Source: Streptomyces sp. DvalAA-14 | GTDB taxonomy: Bacteria; Actinomycetota; Actinomycetes; Streptomycetales; Streptomycetaceae | Direction of reading: 5' to 3' | Length of the DNA: 33,770 nt | Assembly (NCBI RefSeq): GCF_900091855.1 | Contig: NZ_FMCH01000167.1 | Location: 1 to 33,770 of the forward strand | In this document: piece after piece, positions 7,494 through 16,444 of the stretch | How positions within the stretch are numbered: the stretch's first letter is position 1 | Layout of the letters: every line of letters begins with the position of its first letter | Translations under genes and position numbers: made by a program | Notes under the pieces: model-generated | Told to the model about the DNA's origin: nothing | The model's input: the letters and a program-made list of their open reading frames with translations, nothing else | The model's database searches: none

Positions 7494-7968
7494 AAGGTTG
7501 CGTCCTTGGAAGTGGTGTAGCGGGTTGGACCTGATCCGGGGATTTGTCCCGGCGTCCGGGTTGGTGCCCGACGGTCTTCGAGCAGCCCGACACCGATGCG
7601 GTCAACGCCCAGATGCGGCACGTCCTGGACATTCTGGAAGCCAAGTTCCCCAAAGCCGCAGCCCACCTGGAGGCCGCTCAGGCGGACGTGCTGGCCTTCA
7701 CCACGTTTCCCCGGGAGATCTGGCGGCAGATCTGGTCAAACAACCCGCAGGAGCGACCGAACAAAGAAATCCGCCGCCGCACCGACATCGTCGGGATCTT
7801 TCCCGACCGCACCGCCGTCATCCGTCTGGTCGGCGCCGTCCTGGCCGAGCAGAACGACGAATGGACCGAAGCCCGCCGCTACATGAGCCGCGAACTTCTG
7901 GCCACAACCCACCACCCGATCGAGTCACAAACCGACGAGACCGTCTGCCCGCCGAACTCACCGCATAG
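7494..7968 (+). mobile_element. IS256-family insertion sequence remnant with C-terminal transposase
   Basis: From 7571 the plus strand encodes [20 protein letters not shown], then [19 protein letters not shown] and [20 protein letters not shown], the C-terminal third of an IS256/MULE-type DDE transposase. About 20 bases from the end one C is missing in GTCTGCCCGCC; restoring it gives the usual ending LPAELTA and the TAG at 7966. The N-terminal two thirds with the first two catalytic Asp residues are absent. GGTTGCGTCCTTGGAAGTGG near 7496 resembles the outer end of such elements, implying an internal deletion. No right-hand inverted repeat is present. Non-autonomous and inactive. Confidence 0.75.
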
Positions 7969-8244
7969 CCTCACAACAAGATCACCGAGTGGCCGCAGGC
8001 ATGGAAGCAGTGGAACGCGGAGTACGAGGTGTTCCAGGAGCGCAAGACGTCCGGCGCCGTATTCATCCGGGACAACGGCTGTGGCTTCTCGACCCTGGTC
8101 GTCGTCACTGGTCCGCACCGAGGCACGATGTGGTTCGACGGCCGCGCGACCTGTGACCAGATCCTTCCGCTCAACCTGGACGGTCGGCCTGTGTCGTTCA
8201 CGGACTGGCTCGGTCGGAGTTCCATGGATCTGCTCGACTGGTGA
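7969..8244 (+). pseudogene. SMI1/KNR4-family protein, 5' truncated
   Basis: Directly after the transposase stop, in the same frame, the sequence reads [18 protein letters not shown], then [20 protein letters not shown] and [13 protein letters not shown]. This is the core of SMI1/KNR4 (SUKH) proteins, which often serve as immunity proteins against polymorphic toxins. It ends with a normal stop at 8244 (SMDLLDW). There is no start codon with a ribosome site before the homologous part, except a possible GTG at 8029 that would lose part of the domain. It was probably decapitated by the IS event. Its presence fits the toxin/immunity debris 3 kb to the left. Confidence 0.6.
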
Positions 8245-8684
8245 AAGCGCCGAGCCGACACCGGGCCAGATCAGGAGCGGTCAGGTCAATCGCGGGTCAC
8301 GTCGTTACCGCGAAGACGAGCCACATGACCGGGATGAAAACAGGGTCACCATGGAGAATCATGCTGGGAGGGTAGGCCGTAGCCCGGCCCGGGGACCAGC
8401 AGCCCGGCGGTCAGTGCCACTGAGCCGATACGGAACGCGGAAACGACTCCGAGCCCGCCCCGGCCACGAACCACCGCAACCGGCGCGCCCCCACCGCACG
8501 ACCTCATTGCGGCGCACAGCCGCCCAGCTGCTGACCGTCACCGAATCGCGCCGACCGTCACCGAATCGCGCGCCTCCTGGATCAAGTCGTAGACGCCGTT
8601 GCGAGCGAAGACGAGCACGCCATCAGCCCGCGCAGAGCCCCCTGCAGGTGACGTTGGGCCCAGCCCGCACAAGGCGGGCAGCAA
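8245..8684. other. Gene-free stretch with coding debris
   Basis: No intact gene is supported. On the minus strand around 8580-8640 the phrase [17 protein letters not shown] looks like a scrap of a real protein but breaks off in both directions. A 20-bp tandem repeat follows it. I read this as decayed DNA between the SMI1/KNR4 remnant and the small membrane-protein pair. Confidence 0.4.
8533..8571. repeat. Two tandem copies of a 19-nt sequence, 20-bp period
   Basis: GACCGTCACCGAATCGCGC occurs at 8533-8551 and again at 8553-8571. The exact repetition in non-coding debris indicates a recent local duplication. Confidence 0.8.
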
Positions 8685-8957
8685 TCAGACAGGCCGGGAG
8701 GACAGATTCGGCGCCTTTTCTTCCACTGCCTCGTCATGACGGCGCAGAACGACCAAGTTGTTCGCCAGCAGCAGCACGAACAGGGCCACCTGCACGATCG
8801 ACTCGATGATTCTCAACCGGCCGGCCCCGGAGGCTATGGAGTACACCAGAAGCGCGATGGCCAGTGCCAACGCCAGCGCAAGCAGCCAGCGACTCCATCG
8901 CAGTATCCGGGCCGCCCCCGGAAGCAGGGGGTATTGCTGCCCGGTCCAACTGGTCAC
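8685..8957 (-). CDS. Small membrane protein, two TM helices (90 aa)
   Basis: The GTG at 8957 overlaps the stop of the upstream gene as GTGA, so translation is coupled. Two hydrophobic helices are evident: [19 protein letters not shown] and [19 protein letters not shown], followed by a charged tail ([13 protein letters not shown]). No enzymatic motif is seen. It probably forms a pair or complex with the product of 8954-9217. Function unknown. Confidence 0.65.
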   Translation of the reverse strand: MTSWTGQQYPLLPGAARILRWSRWLLALALALAIALLVYSIASGAGRLRIIESIVQVALFVLLLANNLVVLRRHDEAVEEKAPNLSSRPV

Positions 8958-9217
8958 CGCTGCCGCTCTTCCATGGTCTCCGTACGGCGCAGCGCGATCA
9001 TGAGCATGATGCCGGAGCCGGCGAACACCACGGCGCTGGCAATCGGCCACGCCAGCGCCCACCCCGTCGGATCCCCGACGACCAGGCTGACGACGACTCC
9101 CGTGAGGTAGACCGCGGCGCTCAGCAACCAGATCCGCCGGGCCAGGCGGCGGCGGTCCCCGAGGGTCCGCACACGGACCGGGCGACACCCGCCACGCGGG
9201 GCGGGGTTGTTCAGCAA
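8954..9217 (-). CDS. Small membrane protein, two TM helices (up to 87 aa)
   Basis: It has a basic N-terminus (RVRTLGDRRRLARRI) and then two membrane helices, IWLLSAAVYLTGVVVSLVVG and ALAWPIASAVVFAGSGIMLM, ending in [11 protein letters not shown]. The longest frame begins at a TTG (9217); a GTG about 15 codons in is an equally possible start. It overlaps the next gene by four bases, so the two form an operon. The basic cytoplasmic N-terminus and short loops resemble small two-TM accessory proteins, but I recognise no family. Confidence 0.6.
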   Translation of the reverse strand: MLNNPAPRGGCRPVRVRTLGDRRRLARRIWLLSAAVYLTGVVVSLVVGDPTGWALAWPIASAVVFAGSGIMLMIALRRTETMEERQR

Positions 9218-9632
9218 GTGCTCTATGCCTCCCGTCTGCCCCGCGCCGGGCGGGCAACAAGCGGGGCCGACCTACTGGGTGCGACCCAGGGATCAGGGCT
9301 CGACGGCCTGGGCGCGTGTCCGAGATGAAATACAGCGGCCGCCACGGACGCAACGCCGCCCCGGCCTGGTTGACGATGCCGCCCGCGCCGTCCAGAGCTC
9401 CTTTCAGCAGACGGCGGTGGGAGCCGGCGACGCACGCCTCCGACAAACGGTTCTCCACCTCGAAGCGGGCCGGACACACGGCCATGCGCTCCGCGTACGG
9501 GGGGCATCCCAGCCGACCGTCTGGATCGCCTGCGCGGCGACCGCGTACTTGTCGGTCTGGACCGCCTCGCTCGGTGCGCTTGCGGCGGCCACCACCCTGC
9601 GATCGGCGGGAGGACCGCGTCGCGTCGTGGTG
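9218..9632. other. Gene-free stretch, possible decayed coding DNA
   Basis: No intact gene is supported in these 415 bases. On the minus strand, SEAVQTDKYAVAAQAIQTVG (about 9530-9600) and RFEVENRLSEACVAG (about 9420-9470) sit in different frames and read like protein, which suggests a frameshifted remnant. I cannot assign a family. Confidence 0.35.
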
Positions 9633-10607
9633 TCAGTGCTGTGCGGCGAACATGTCCTCGATCGCCTTGAGTACAAGGTCGGGATGCTCCGTCGGCAGCT
9701 CGTGGGAGGTGCCCGTGGCGGTGACGAGCGTTCGGTTGGGCGCTTCCTTGACGAACGAAGCGGCGGCGTCACGCCAGCGCTGGGCGTCCTCGGGAGACCC
9801 GCCGAACGGGGTCTTCCCCGACACCATGACCATGACCGGGACCGAGTCCGGCCACGTCACCTCATGGAATGCGTGATGCGCCGCGGCGAAGCCCTCCGCA
9901 GTAGAGATCAGCTGACGATTCGCCGGCTTCTCGGGATCCTTCCTCGCCGCGTCGACCTCCGGCTGGGACGCCGCCACGAGACGGGCAATCTCCTCGTCCG
10001 TGAAGAACTGGGGAAGGTTGGCGTCGACCAGGACCGCACCGGAGAGCATCGTCGGATTGTCCCTTGCGAGGTAGTTCGCGATCTCGCCGGCCTGGGAGTG
10101 GGCCACCAAAGTCACGTCGGTGGTGATGCCCAACTGCTCCAGGCCCGCCTCGAGGTCGCTGACGGCGCTCTCGACCTTCCACGGGCCGGGCACCACGTCG
10201 CTCCTGCCGAGGCCGGCCCGGTCGTAGGTGATGACGGTGGCGCCGGTGGCCGCATGAAGCCTGGGGACGATGTCCTTCCACTGCGAGGAGTACTCGCCGC
10301 CGCCCGAGTCCAGAACGATAGTGGACCCGTTGCCCTGCGTGACGAAGAAGGCCAGACGGTGACCGTCGTTGTCGACCATACGCAGCTTCGCCCCGGCCGC
10401 CCTACCCGCCCTCGCAGAAGCGGACGACGAGGCAGACGACGAGGCGGACGACGAGGCGGACGACGAGGCAGAGCGGCTGGAGGAGGAGCGGCTGGAGGAG
10501 GAATCACCGTCGCTGCACGCCGTGACGGCACCGGCGGCCAGGGTCAGCAAGGCGAGAGACGACAGAACACGATACGCGGACCGGTGCTTGCGGGGAGTGC
10601 GGGACAT
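9633..10607 (-). CDS. Alpha/beta-hydrolase lipoprotein
   Basis: This 324-aa secreted esterase- or lipase-like protein starts at ATG 10607 behind GAAGGA. A lipoprotein signal peptide ends in the lipobox VTAC (Cys31), so the protein should be anchored to the outer face of the membrane. A Ser-rich linker (about residues 35-66) leads to the hydrolase fold: oxyanion region LDSGGGEYSSQW, ITYDRAGLGRSD, nucleophile elbow LVAHSQAGE (Ser171), VLVDANLP, and a likely catalytic His in GTSHELPTEHP. AHSQAG deviates slightly from GxSxG at its first Gly. The gene stands alone on its strand. Substrate unknown. Confidence 0.85.
   Translation of the reverse strand: MSRTPRKHRSAYRVLSSLALLTLAAGAVTACSDGDSSSSRSSSSRSASSSASSSASSSASSSASARAGRAAGAKLRMVDNDGHRLAFFVTQGNGSTIVLDSGGGEYSSQWKDIVPRLHAATGATVITYDRAGLGRSDVVPGPWKVESAVSDLEAGLEQLGITTDVTLVAHSQAGEIANYLARDNPTMLSGAVLVDANLPQFFTDEEIARLVAASQPEVDAARKDPEKPANRQLISTAEGFAAAHHAFHEVTWPDSVPVMVMVSGKTPFGGSPEDAQRWRDAAASFVKEAPNRTLVTATGTSHELPTEHPDLVLKAIEDMFAAQH
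10424..10500. repeat. Short tandem repeats coding the Ser-rich linker
   Basis: A 12-bp unit GACGAGGCRGAC is repeated about four times (10424-10470) and a 15-bp unit GAGCGGCTGGAGGAG twice (10471-10500). All lie within the lipoprotein linker, where unit changes of 12 or 15 bp keep the frame and would vary linker length. Confidence 0.7.
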
Positions 10608-10959
10608 CAGTGATCCTTCGACGGCTGCGGGTGCTGTGGCCCGCCCCATCATTCGCAGTCCCAGCTGCCCACACGACCCGGCTGGCATGTCAGTTGACGG
10701 TGACGCTGAGGCCAGTGAGCGTGGTGGGGACAACCCCCCATAGGCGCGGGCCCGGGCTTTCGTCCGCCGGGAGTACTCCGTCCCCCAGACAGGGGAACCT
10801 TGCCGACCTTTCGCTCCCCCGGCAGCAGCCGCACCACGATGGGACCGCCACCCCGAGGTGGTTCCTCCGGCCGGGCATCTGTTCCTCGGCTTCCAGTGCG
10901 GTGGTCACGACGAAGTGCGCGCTGTCCGGTGTCTGCGGCCGCCAGCACAGAGCAGGGGG
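10608..10959. other. Intergenic stretch without a supported gene
   Basis: These 350 bases separate the lipoprotein and aldo/keto reductase genes, both on the minus strand. Short open frames exist on both strands but have no ribosome site or recognisable residues. The part next to 10608 should hold the lipoprotein promoter. Confidence 0.4.
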
Positions 10960-11979
10960 TCAGCGGCGTCGCCGGTCGGCTCGCAGCTCGAAGTCGCCGT
11001 AGCTGTTGTCGGCGGGGTTGACGGTCACGCCAGGGGCCACGATGTCGTCGATGCGGTCCAGGACGTCGGCCGGAAGCGCGACGTCGGCGGCGGGCAGGAA
11101 CGCTTCGAGCTGTTCCATGGTGCGCGGTCCGATGATTGCGGAGGTGACGCCGGGGTGGTTGATCACGAAGGCGACGGCCATCTCGATGAGGGTCAGACCG
11201 CTCTTCTCAGCCAGGAGGGCGAGCTGCTCAACGGCGTCGAGTTTGCGCTGATTGGCCGGGGAGTCCATGTCGAAGCGGGCCTGGGGGCGTGCGGCGGAGG
11301 CCGGGCCGGAGACGGCGTCCTTGCGGTAGCGGCCGGACAGCCAGCCGCCGGCGAGCGGACTGTAGGTCAGCGTGCCCATGCCGTGGCGGCGCACCGCGGG
11401 GAGCACGTCCTCCTCGATTCCGCGGACCAGAATCGAGTACGGCGGCTGCTCGGTGACGAACCGCTCCAGATGGCGTTCCCGGGAGATCCACTGGGCTTCG
11501 ACGATCTGCGAGCCGGAATACGACGAGGAGCCGAGGTAGCGGACCTTGCCCTGGTGTACGAGGTCGGACAGGGCGCCGAGGGTCTCCGCGACGTCGGTGT
11601 CCGGGCTGGGGCGATGGACCTGGTAAAGGTCGATGTGGTCGGTGCCGAGGCGCCGCAGCGAGTTCTCCACCTCGCGGATGATCCAGCGTCGTGATCCTCC
11701 GCGCTGGTTGGGGTCTTCCCGGTCCATCGGCATGAAGAACTTCGTGGCCAGGAACACGTCGTCGCGACGGCCATGGAGCGCTTTGCCGACGATCTCCTCC
11801 GAGACGCCGGCGGAGTAGACGTCCGCGGTGTCAATGAAGTTGATGCCCGCGTCCAGGGCGCGGTGAATGATCCGGATCGAGTCGGCCTCGTCCTCGTTGC
11901 CCCAGGGGCCGAACATCATCGCGCCCAGGCAGAGCGGGCTGACCTGGACGCCGGTGCGGCCGAGCGGACGGTAGCGCAT
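10960..11979 (-). CDS. Aldo/keto reductase
   Basis: A 339-aa NAD(P)H-dependent oxidoreductase of the AKR superfamily (TIM barrel), acting on unknown carbonyl substrates in the cytoplasm. It begins MRYRPLGRTGVQVSPLCLG. The catalytic tetrad is visible: Asp in FIDTADVYS, Tyr in the same motif, Lys in LATKFF, His in YQVHRP. LGTDHIDLYQ, TYSPLAGGWLSGRY and the cofactor-binding region VTSAIIGPRTMEQLE follow. Length and motifs indicate an intact gene. It lies 30 bases downstream of a broken XRE-type regulator on the same strand, which may once have controlled it. Confidence 0.92.
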   Translation of the reverse strand: MRYRPLGRTGVQVSPLCLGAMMFGPWGNEDEADSIRIIHRALDAGINFIDTADVYSAGVSEEIVGKALHGRRDDVFLATKFFMPMDREDPNQRGGSRRWIIREVENSLRRLGTDHIDLYQVHRPSPDTDVAETLGALSDLVHQGKVRYLGSSSYSGSQIVEAQWISRERHLERFVTEQPPYSILVRGIEEDVLPAVRRHGMGTLTYSPLAGGWLSGRYRKDAVSGPASAARPQARFDMDSPANQRKLDAVEQLALLAEKSGLTLIEMAVAFVINHPGVTSAIIGPRTMEQLEAFLPAADVALPADVLDRIDDIVAPGVTVNPADNSYGDFELRADRRRR

Positions 11980-12008
11980 GAGGCTGTACTCCTTGGTGAG
12001 CGGTCGGT

Positions 12009-12911
12009 TCAGTCGTTTCGGGAAGCAGCGATGGTGCCGGGGCCGGCCCGACGGGCGAGGGGACCGGTGGCCTCCCGGCCGCGCGCGTCCGGTTCGCGCG
12101 TACGCGCGCTGATGCGCAGGCCCAGGCCGGCGGGCAGGACCATCGCCTCGCAGGGCAGCGCGAGGTCACCGGTCGGCGGATAGTGGATGTGCCCGATGCC
12201 CGCGGTGGAACCTCACGTCGTGGCGGGCCCAACGTCGAGCGAACCCGTAGCTCTCGGCGGCGAGTTCGCCGATCAGGTCGGTCAGCGCCCTGTCGCGGTC
12301 TACCCGCCCGGTCCCGCTGCGCAGGAAGGCGAACGAAGTCGCCGGCGGCTCTGTTCCGGCCGGTCCGAGAACCGCGGCCTGCCGGGTCCCGGAAGAGGAA
12401 GCGGGCGGTGTCGACCGGGCCGCGCCGGGCGAACAGCGACGAGCCGAAGACGGGTGCGTACAACACTCGCCCGAGGACGTTCGCGGCCGGGATCGGGATG
12501 TCGAAGCGCCCGTCGCGCCCATACACGGGAATGCCGTTCACCGAGCCGAGCATACGCAGAATCGTCGCCCCCACGCGTGAGGCGGCCACCGTGGCCCGCC
12601 GTGCGGAAGGAGCGGAGGCGCGGGCGAGACGGTAGAGGCGGGCACGTTCGGCCACGCTGAGCAGCTGTGGCATGTGCGAGCGATTCGAATACCGCCCTCG
12701 GAGACACCGCTGAGATTTCCCCGCTCCGGGGGGACGCGGTAATCCACGCTCATGCCGGCGAGCGGGGCCACTTCGTGGCGGCGGAGTCCCGCAACCCGGC
12801 GATTCCCGCCGCATACCGGCAGGCCGGCCTGCTGGAGAGTGATACGGCCCGCCGTGTCCTGAGGAATGCGCGGACGGCGGCGGCCGGATTCTCCTCGTCG
12901 ATGCCGGTCAC
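12009..12911 (-). pseudogene. XRE-family regulator with MmyB-type ligand domain, multiply frameshifted
   Basis: Pieces of the same regulator family as the intact gene at 24721-25539 appear in order but in changing frames: GTG start and AAAVRAFLRTRRA, then GLPVCGGNRRVAGLRRHEVA with LAGMSVDY (helix-turn-helix), VFESLAHATAAQ, LLSVAERARLYRLARA, VPVYGRDGRFDIP-like and LGRVLYAPVF (MmyB domain), RALTDLIGELAAES with RWARHDVRFH, and finally IHYPPTGDLALPCEAM to a stop at 12009. At least four frame changes are needed to join them. This is clear gene decay rather than one sequencing error. Its likely target is the adjacent reductase gene, now unregulated by it. Confidence 0.8.
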
Positions 12912-13122
12912 GGTCAGATCCCGCCGCTCGCCGGCGCAGGCCCGGGCACCGCTGCCCCGAGGGACCCTCGCCTCGGTGCCGGGCGAACATCCCGGGCCGT
13001 GAGCGCCTCCTCGCCTTCGCTGCCGTCGTACCTGCCGGCCTTCCCACCGCAAGTCCCCCGGCGACCGCTCTGGAACGTAGTGCTGTTACCTGTAAGAAGC
13101 GCTGACGGAACCAGCGTTCGAG

Positions 13123-13653
13123 TCAGGAGTCGATCTCCCAGTGGAGGGCGCCGGCCCGGGCGGGTGCTTCCACCGCTTCCACAAGGGCTGCCGGGTCGAC
13201 GCCGGGTGGCAGGTCCACCGAGAGGTAGGTGCCCTGAAGCCACTCGTGCGGCAGGGCAGCCGCAGCGACCCTGCCGTGCAGGAGCCGGTGCAGCCCGTCC
13301 CGGTCCGGGTGCTCCACAACGAGAGCGACGCGAAAGGTCCGGTGGCCGGACTTCTGCACCACCGAGGCGACCAGATGGCTGCTGTCGACGGTCACCACGT
13401 CGCGGTAGCAGATTCCATAGGTGAAGAAGGGCAGACAGGCCACCTCGAACCTGTCCCCGGTGAGCCGGCGGGTCCACAACTGCTCACGCCAGCCGTCCTG
13501 CCGGTCGGAGAGGTCAGCCTGGACCATGTAGTTGGCGGGGCCCCGGCCGATGGGGTCCTCGTGCGTGATGATGGTGATGGGGTGCCTCCCGAGCCGGATC
13601 CCGACCTCAAGATCCTGCAACACCGCCCTCCGCCGGAACGCGGCGGGTCTCAC
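13123..13653 (-). CDS. DUF4265 domain protein
   Basis: This 176-aa soluble protein has the DUF4265 pattern: QLWTRRLTGDRFEVACLPFF, YGICYRDVVTVDSS, QKSGHRTFRVALVVEH, and a closing LSVDLPPGVDPAALVE. The start is a GTG at 13653; a GTG at 13623 or the internal MVQADLSDRQDGWRE are alternatives. The function of the family is not established. Members often occur near polymorphic-toxin loci, and toxin debris is present elsewhere in this window, but no toxin adjoins this gene. Confidence 0.8.
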   Translation of the reverse strand: MRPAAFRRRAVLQDLEVGIRLGRHPITIITHEDPIGRGPANYMVQADLSDRQDGWREQLWTRRLTGDRFEVACLPFFTYGICYRDVVTVDSSHLVASVVQKSGHRTFRVALVVEHPDRDGLHRLLHGRVAAAALPHEWLQGTYLSVDLPPGVDPAALVEAVEAPARAGALHWEIDS

Positions 13654-13701
13654 GCAGTCGCCGCCAGCAGAGGAGCGTGCATCCCAGGACGAGCCGCCGT
13701 C

Positions 13702-13859
13702 GCCAGCACCACGTCAGGGCGGCACCGGGGCCAGCCGGGCCTGCCCCGCACCGGCGCCACCGCTCCGAACTGCGGGACGAACCGGGAGACACCGTCACGG
13801 CTGCCACCGCTCAGGGTGACGGCGAGCGGAATGCCGGTCGCGCCGGTGATCATCGTGCT
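13702..13859 (-). mobile_element. IS5-family transposase fragment
   Basis: The minus strand reads MITGATGIPLAVTLSGGSRD, then AVAPVRGRPGWPRCRPDVVLA, closely resembling the central part of IS5-type DDE transposases (usually GIPLAVTLTGGNRND and VPPVRGRRGRPRRRPD). Expected residues after the conserved Asp-Arg-Gly-Tyr site are replaced (ATAARPGM), and no start, end or inverted repeats remain. It is an old scrap. Confidence 0.6.
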
Positions 13860-14745
13860 GTCCCGTCTCACGAACGCGAACACCCCCAGACGAGCAGCAC
13901 CACGGCATCCCCGATGAACACGCCGCCCGGGGTCCGGCGGAGCGGCTGCGCGAGCTGCTCGCGTCGAGCACCGACATAGCCCAGCCGGCGCTGGCGGTCC
14001 TGGCGTCGGTCGCGACGTTCTTCGGCGGGTAACGGCAGCGGCCCGCCGCCGCGCGCGGCACCATGCGGCGGGCCTGGCCGAACAGGCAGCGGTGGCCTGC
14101 GCAGGCGGCGTGGGCTCCGGCTCCAGGGGTCGCCAGCCGCAACCGGGCCGGCATCGCCAGCACCTCGCCGCAGATCTCCGCCCCAGCCCCCAGCCAGCCC
14201 CGGGCCCGGGACGCTGCTCCCGGATGTTCTTCACGACGGGGAGCAGGGGAATTGCCATCACCGGACACCGGCGCACAAGGGGTCTCACCAGGAGCGACAT
14301 CCGGTACCGGCGGGAAAGGCCCGCGGCCCGCCGCAGGGCCCGCCGCACGGCCCGCCGCACGGCCGGGCATGGCGCCCGCTGTGTCCCGGCCTCCCGCGAG
14401 CGGGGCACCGGCAGCCGCACCGGCCGCTGCGATCGCGTCGGACGAGTGCTTCGGGTCGGGTCGGTGAGTCCGTCGTGGGCGCCTCCAGATCAGCGACGGA
14501 CAGAAAGCGTCACCCTGCACACCCACCCCTTGTCCGCGCTCTGTTCACCACCCGGAGCAGCTCCGGCCAAGGGAACGCGGCAATCGGCACCACCGGACAA
14601 GGGGCAAGTTCGCAGCGGCAGCGGCGCCGCGCGAGAACCCCGTCCCGACGGCCGCGGATACCGGACCGCCGGCCCGTCACCCCACCCAGGACCGGTTGCC
14701 TGATACCTGGTCAACGAATCGCCGGCACAAGACCCTCAACCGGCG
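13860..14745. other. Long gene-poor stretch
   Basis: Nearly 900 bases without a gene I can support. Open frames here are long only because of high GC, are rich in Arg, Ala and Pro, and lack ribosome sites. Some segments (minus strand 13960-14110) may be further decayed coding DNA next to the IS5 scrap. Confidence 0.4.
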
Positions 14746-15279
14746 TCAGGAGACCGGATCGAGGCCGGAGAGGGGGATCCAGAATCGGTCTTCGCCGCGT
14801 GACCGACCGTCGGGCACACCCCCGTTGGCGAGGATGACCAGGCGTGATGCCTCGTTGTCGTGGGCGCAGGTCAACAGGACTCGACTGAGGCCGAGACCAA
14901 GGCGTGCGCATTCCACCAGTCCGGCGGCGAGCATCTTTGTCGCGTGTCCCTGCCGACGCCACGGAGCGACCACGTGATAGCCGATATGACCACCCGCCTC
15001 GGCCAGTTCCGGGGTCAGGCGATGCCGGATGACAAGGGTGCCGAGGTAATGCTCGCCTGAGACGTACCAGAAGAAGGTGCACGGAACTTCCCAGCGGATC
15101 TGCGTGCCGCGCAACTGCGAGACGTAGGCACCGAAGTCCCTGCCGGCCCGGTCGATCCGATCCATCGGCGCCCCTTCCGCCAGACAGTCGGCGCGTTCCC
15201 CTGCGAGGTACGACGCGCGCACAGCTGTGGTCGGCCGGACCAGGCGTCCAGGCCTGCTCGGAGTGGTCACGTGTCCCAT
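14746..15279 (-). CDS. GNAT-family N-acetyltransferase
   Basis: A 177-aa acetyltransferase. The core follows the GNAT order: WEVPCTFFWYVSGEHYLGTL (strand pair), IRHRLTPELAEAGGHIGYHV, the acetyl-CoA loop VAPWRRQGHATKML (Q/RxxGxG/A), VLLTCAHDNEASRLVILANG (motif B with conserved Asn) and RFWIPL. The start is ATG 15279, with GTG 15267 possible. The substrate is unknown; ASYLAGERADCLAEG near the start resembles the leader of Streptomyces GNATs of this type. It seems intact though flanked by debris. Confidence 0.85.
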   Translation of the reverse strand: MGHVTTPSRPGRLVRPTTAVRASYLAGERADCLAEGAPMDRIDRAGRDFGAYVSQLRGTQIRWEVPCTFFWYVSGEHYLGTLVIRHRLTPELAEAGGHIGYHVVAPWRRQGHATKMLAAGLVECARLGLGLSRVLLTCAHDNEASRLVILANGGVPDGRSRGEDRFWIPLSGLDPVS

Positions 15280-15649
15280 TCTTCACGGCCCTCAGGAAAA
15301 GCCGTCCGATCGCGACCCGGCAGGTGGGTATCACAAACACGTACCGCCGGCGTTCCACGCACGTCTCCCGGCCCTCCTGCACCGACCAGGCGCCCCGTAC
15401 CCGGACGCGACGACGCCGCGGCCTGCGCTGGCCGCCGCTGAGCGGAGTTCCACGGCGGTGGCCTGCGGTGGTGATGCCGGTGGAACACCCGCCGGGCCGG
15501 TGGCAGATCTGCGTTCCACCGAGGAATCGAACCAGACTCGCCCTTGCCGGAGCGGGGTGCTGATCCCGCCCCCACCGCAGCGGTGATGATCGTCGTGTCC
15601 TTCACGTGGCGGAACCTGACAAGCGGCTCCACCGCACCTTTCTCCTCCC

Positions 15650-15985
15650 CGGTCTCCGAGGGCTGACGCGCAGGGCAGCGTGCAGCGCCGCCACGCCGTC
15701 GGCGCCCGGTAGGTCGGCGGCCGGTGCTGGATGATCCGGCGGACCCGGCCGTCGTCCGTCGGCCCGGGCGCGGCGGTGAACCCGAACCGCACCCTGGTTC
15801 TCGAGGACGACGCCGCCCCGCGAGAAAGCGTGCTTCCTGACGTGCTGCGGGAGGCGCGGCTGCCAGTCGCGGCGGACTTCCCTCTCCAGACGGGCCGCCA
15901 AGTCCTTGCGCGGGCGCGCTGCCGCGCGCGAGGTAGCGCTCCAGCGTCCGCTGTGTAACGCCCAACCGGGCCCGGGACGGTCTTG
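15650..15985 (-). pseudogene. tpg: Telomere terminal protein Tpg remnant, frameshifted
   Basis: Segments of Tpg, the protein that primes and caps Streptomyces telomeres, appear in order on the minus strand but in three frames: ARLGVTQRTLERYLAR (helix-turn-helix, 15930-15977), DLAARLEREVRRDWQP (about 15870-15910), RVRFGFTAAPGPTDDGRVRR (about 15745-15805) and a weak tail. Family members typically read LGVSQRTVERY, DLAARLEREVRKDWQP and RARFGFTAAPGTTDDAR. The N-terminal part and the final DVYFRDGG region are not recognisable, so it is inactive. It implies proximity to, or origin from, a linear replicon end. A partner tap gene is not visible. Confidence 0.75.
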
Positions 15986-16444
15986 TCGAACCGCGGCAAA
16001 CGCACGTGCTCCGGCCCGGAGAAGCCAACGATGAGGCGGTTGGCGGCCGCGGGGACGGCGGTGTTCACGTCCGCGCCGACCCGGTCGGCAGCGCGCACCC
16101 CGCGCCGGTGGGCAGCCCGCTGTCGCGGATCCCGTCGGACGCCTCCTCATCGAGGACTTCGCCCGGGATCCGCTCATGGGAGCGCGGGAACAGGGCGGCG
16201 ATGAGCGGGGATTCGTCGGGCGCTTCGAGGAGGCCGGGATCGACCGCTGCGGTGAGAGAGCCGGGCACCGGCCCGCACACCCACATCTCGGCCGCGTCGT
16301 CTCGAACGGCGCGGGTCGGCGGCCGCAACGCCGTCATCGGCTCCAGCCCGGCAACCGCGGTGGACCCGCCGCGGGGTCAGTGCCCGCCCCGCCTGGGCCG
16401 ACATGGCCCGGGCAGGTTCCGCCGGCGGGAGCTGGCCGCGTGGC
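15986..16444. other. Gene-poor stretch upstream of the Tpg remnant
   Basis: No gene is supported. A minus-strand frame (16065-16337) contains LEAPDESPLIAALFPRSHER and GEVLDEEASDGIRDSG, which read like protein, but there is no family match or good ribosome site. It may be part of the decayed neighbourhood of tpg. Confidence 0.35.

Noticed and set aside
8359-8541. Short minus-strand frame beginning [13 protein letters not shown]
   Set aside because: Arg/Gly-rich, no ribosome site, overlaps a 20-bp tandem repeat; no family resemblance.
13650-14526. Long minus-strand frames
   Set aside because: Apart from the IS5-like phrase at 13702-13859 they are low-complexity Arg/Ala sequence without ribosome sites or family features.
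15515-15545. GGTTCGATTCC on the minus strand, resembling a tRNA T-arm
   Set aside because: The flanking bases do not form a 5-bp T-stem, and no acceptor stem, anticodon arm or CCA is present.
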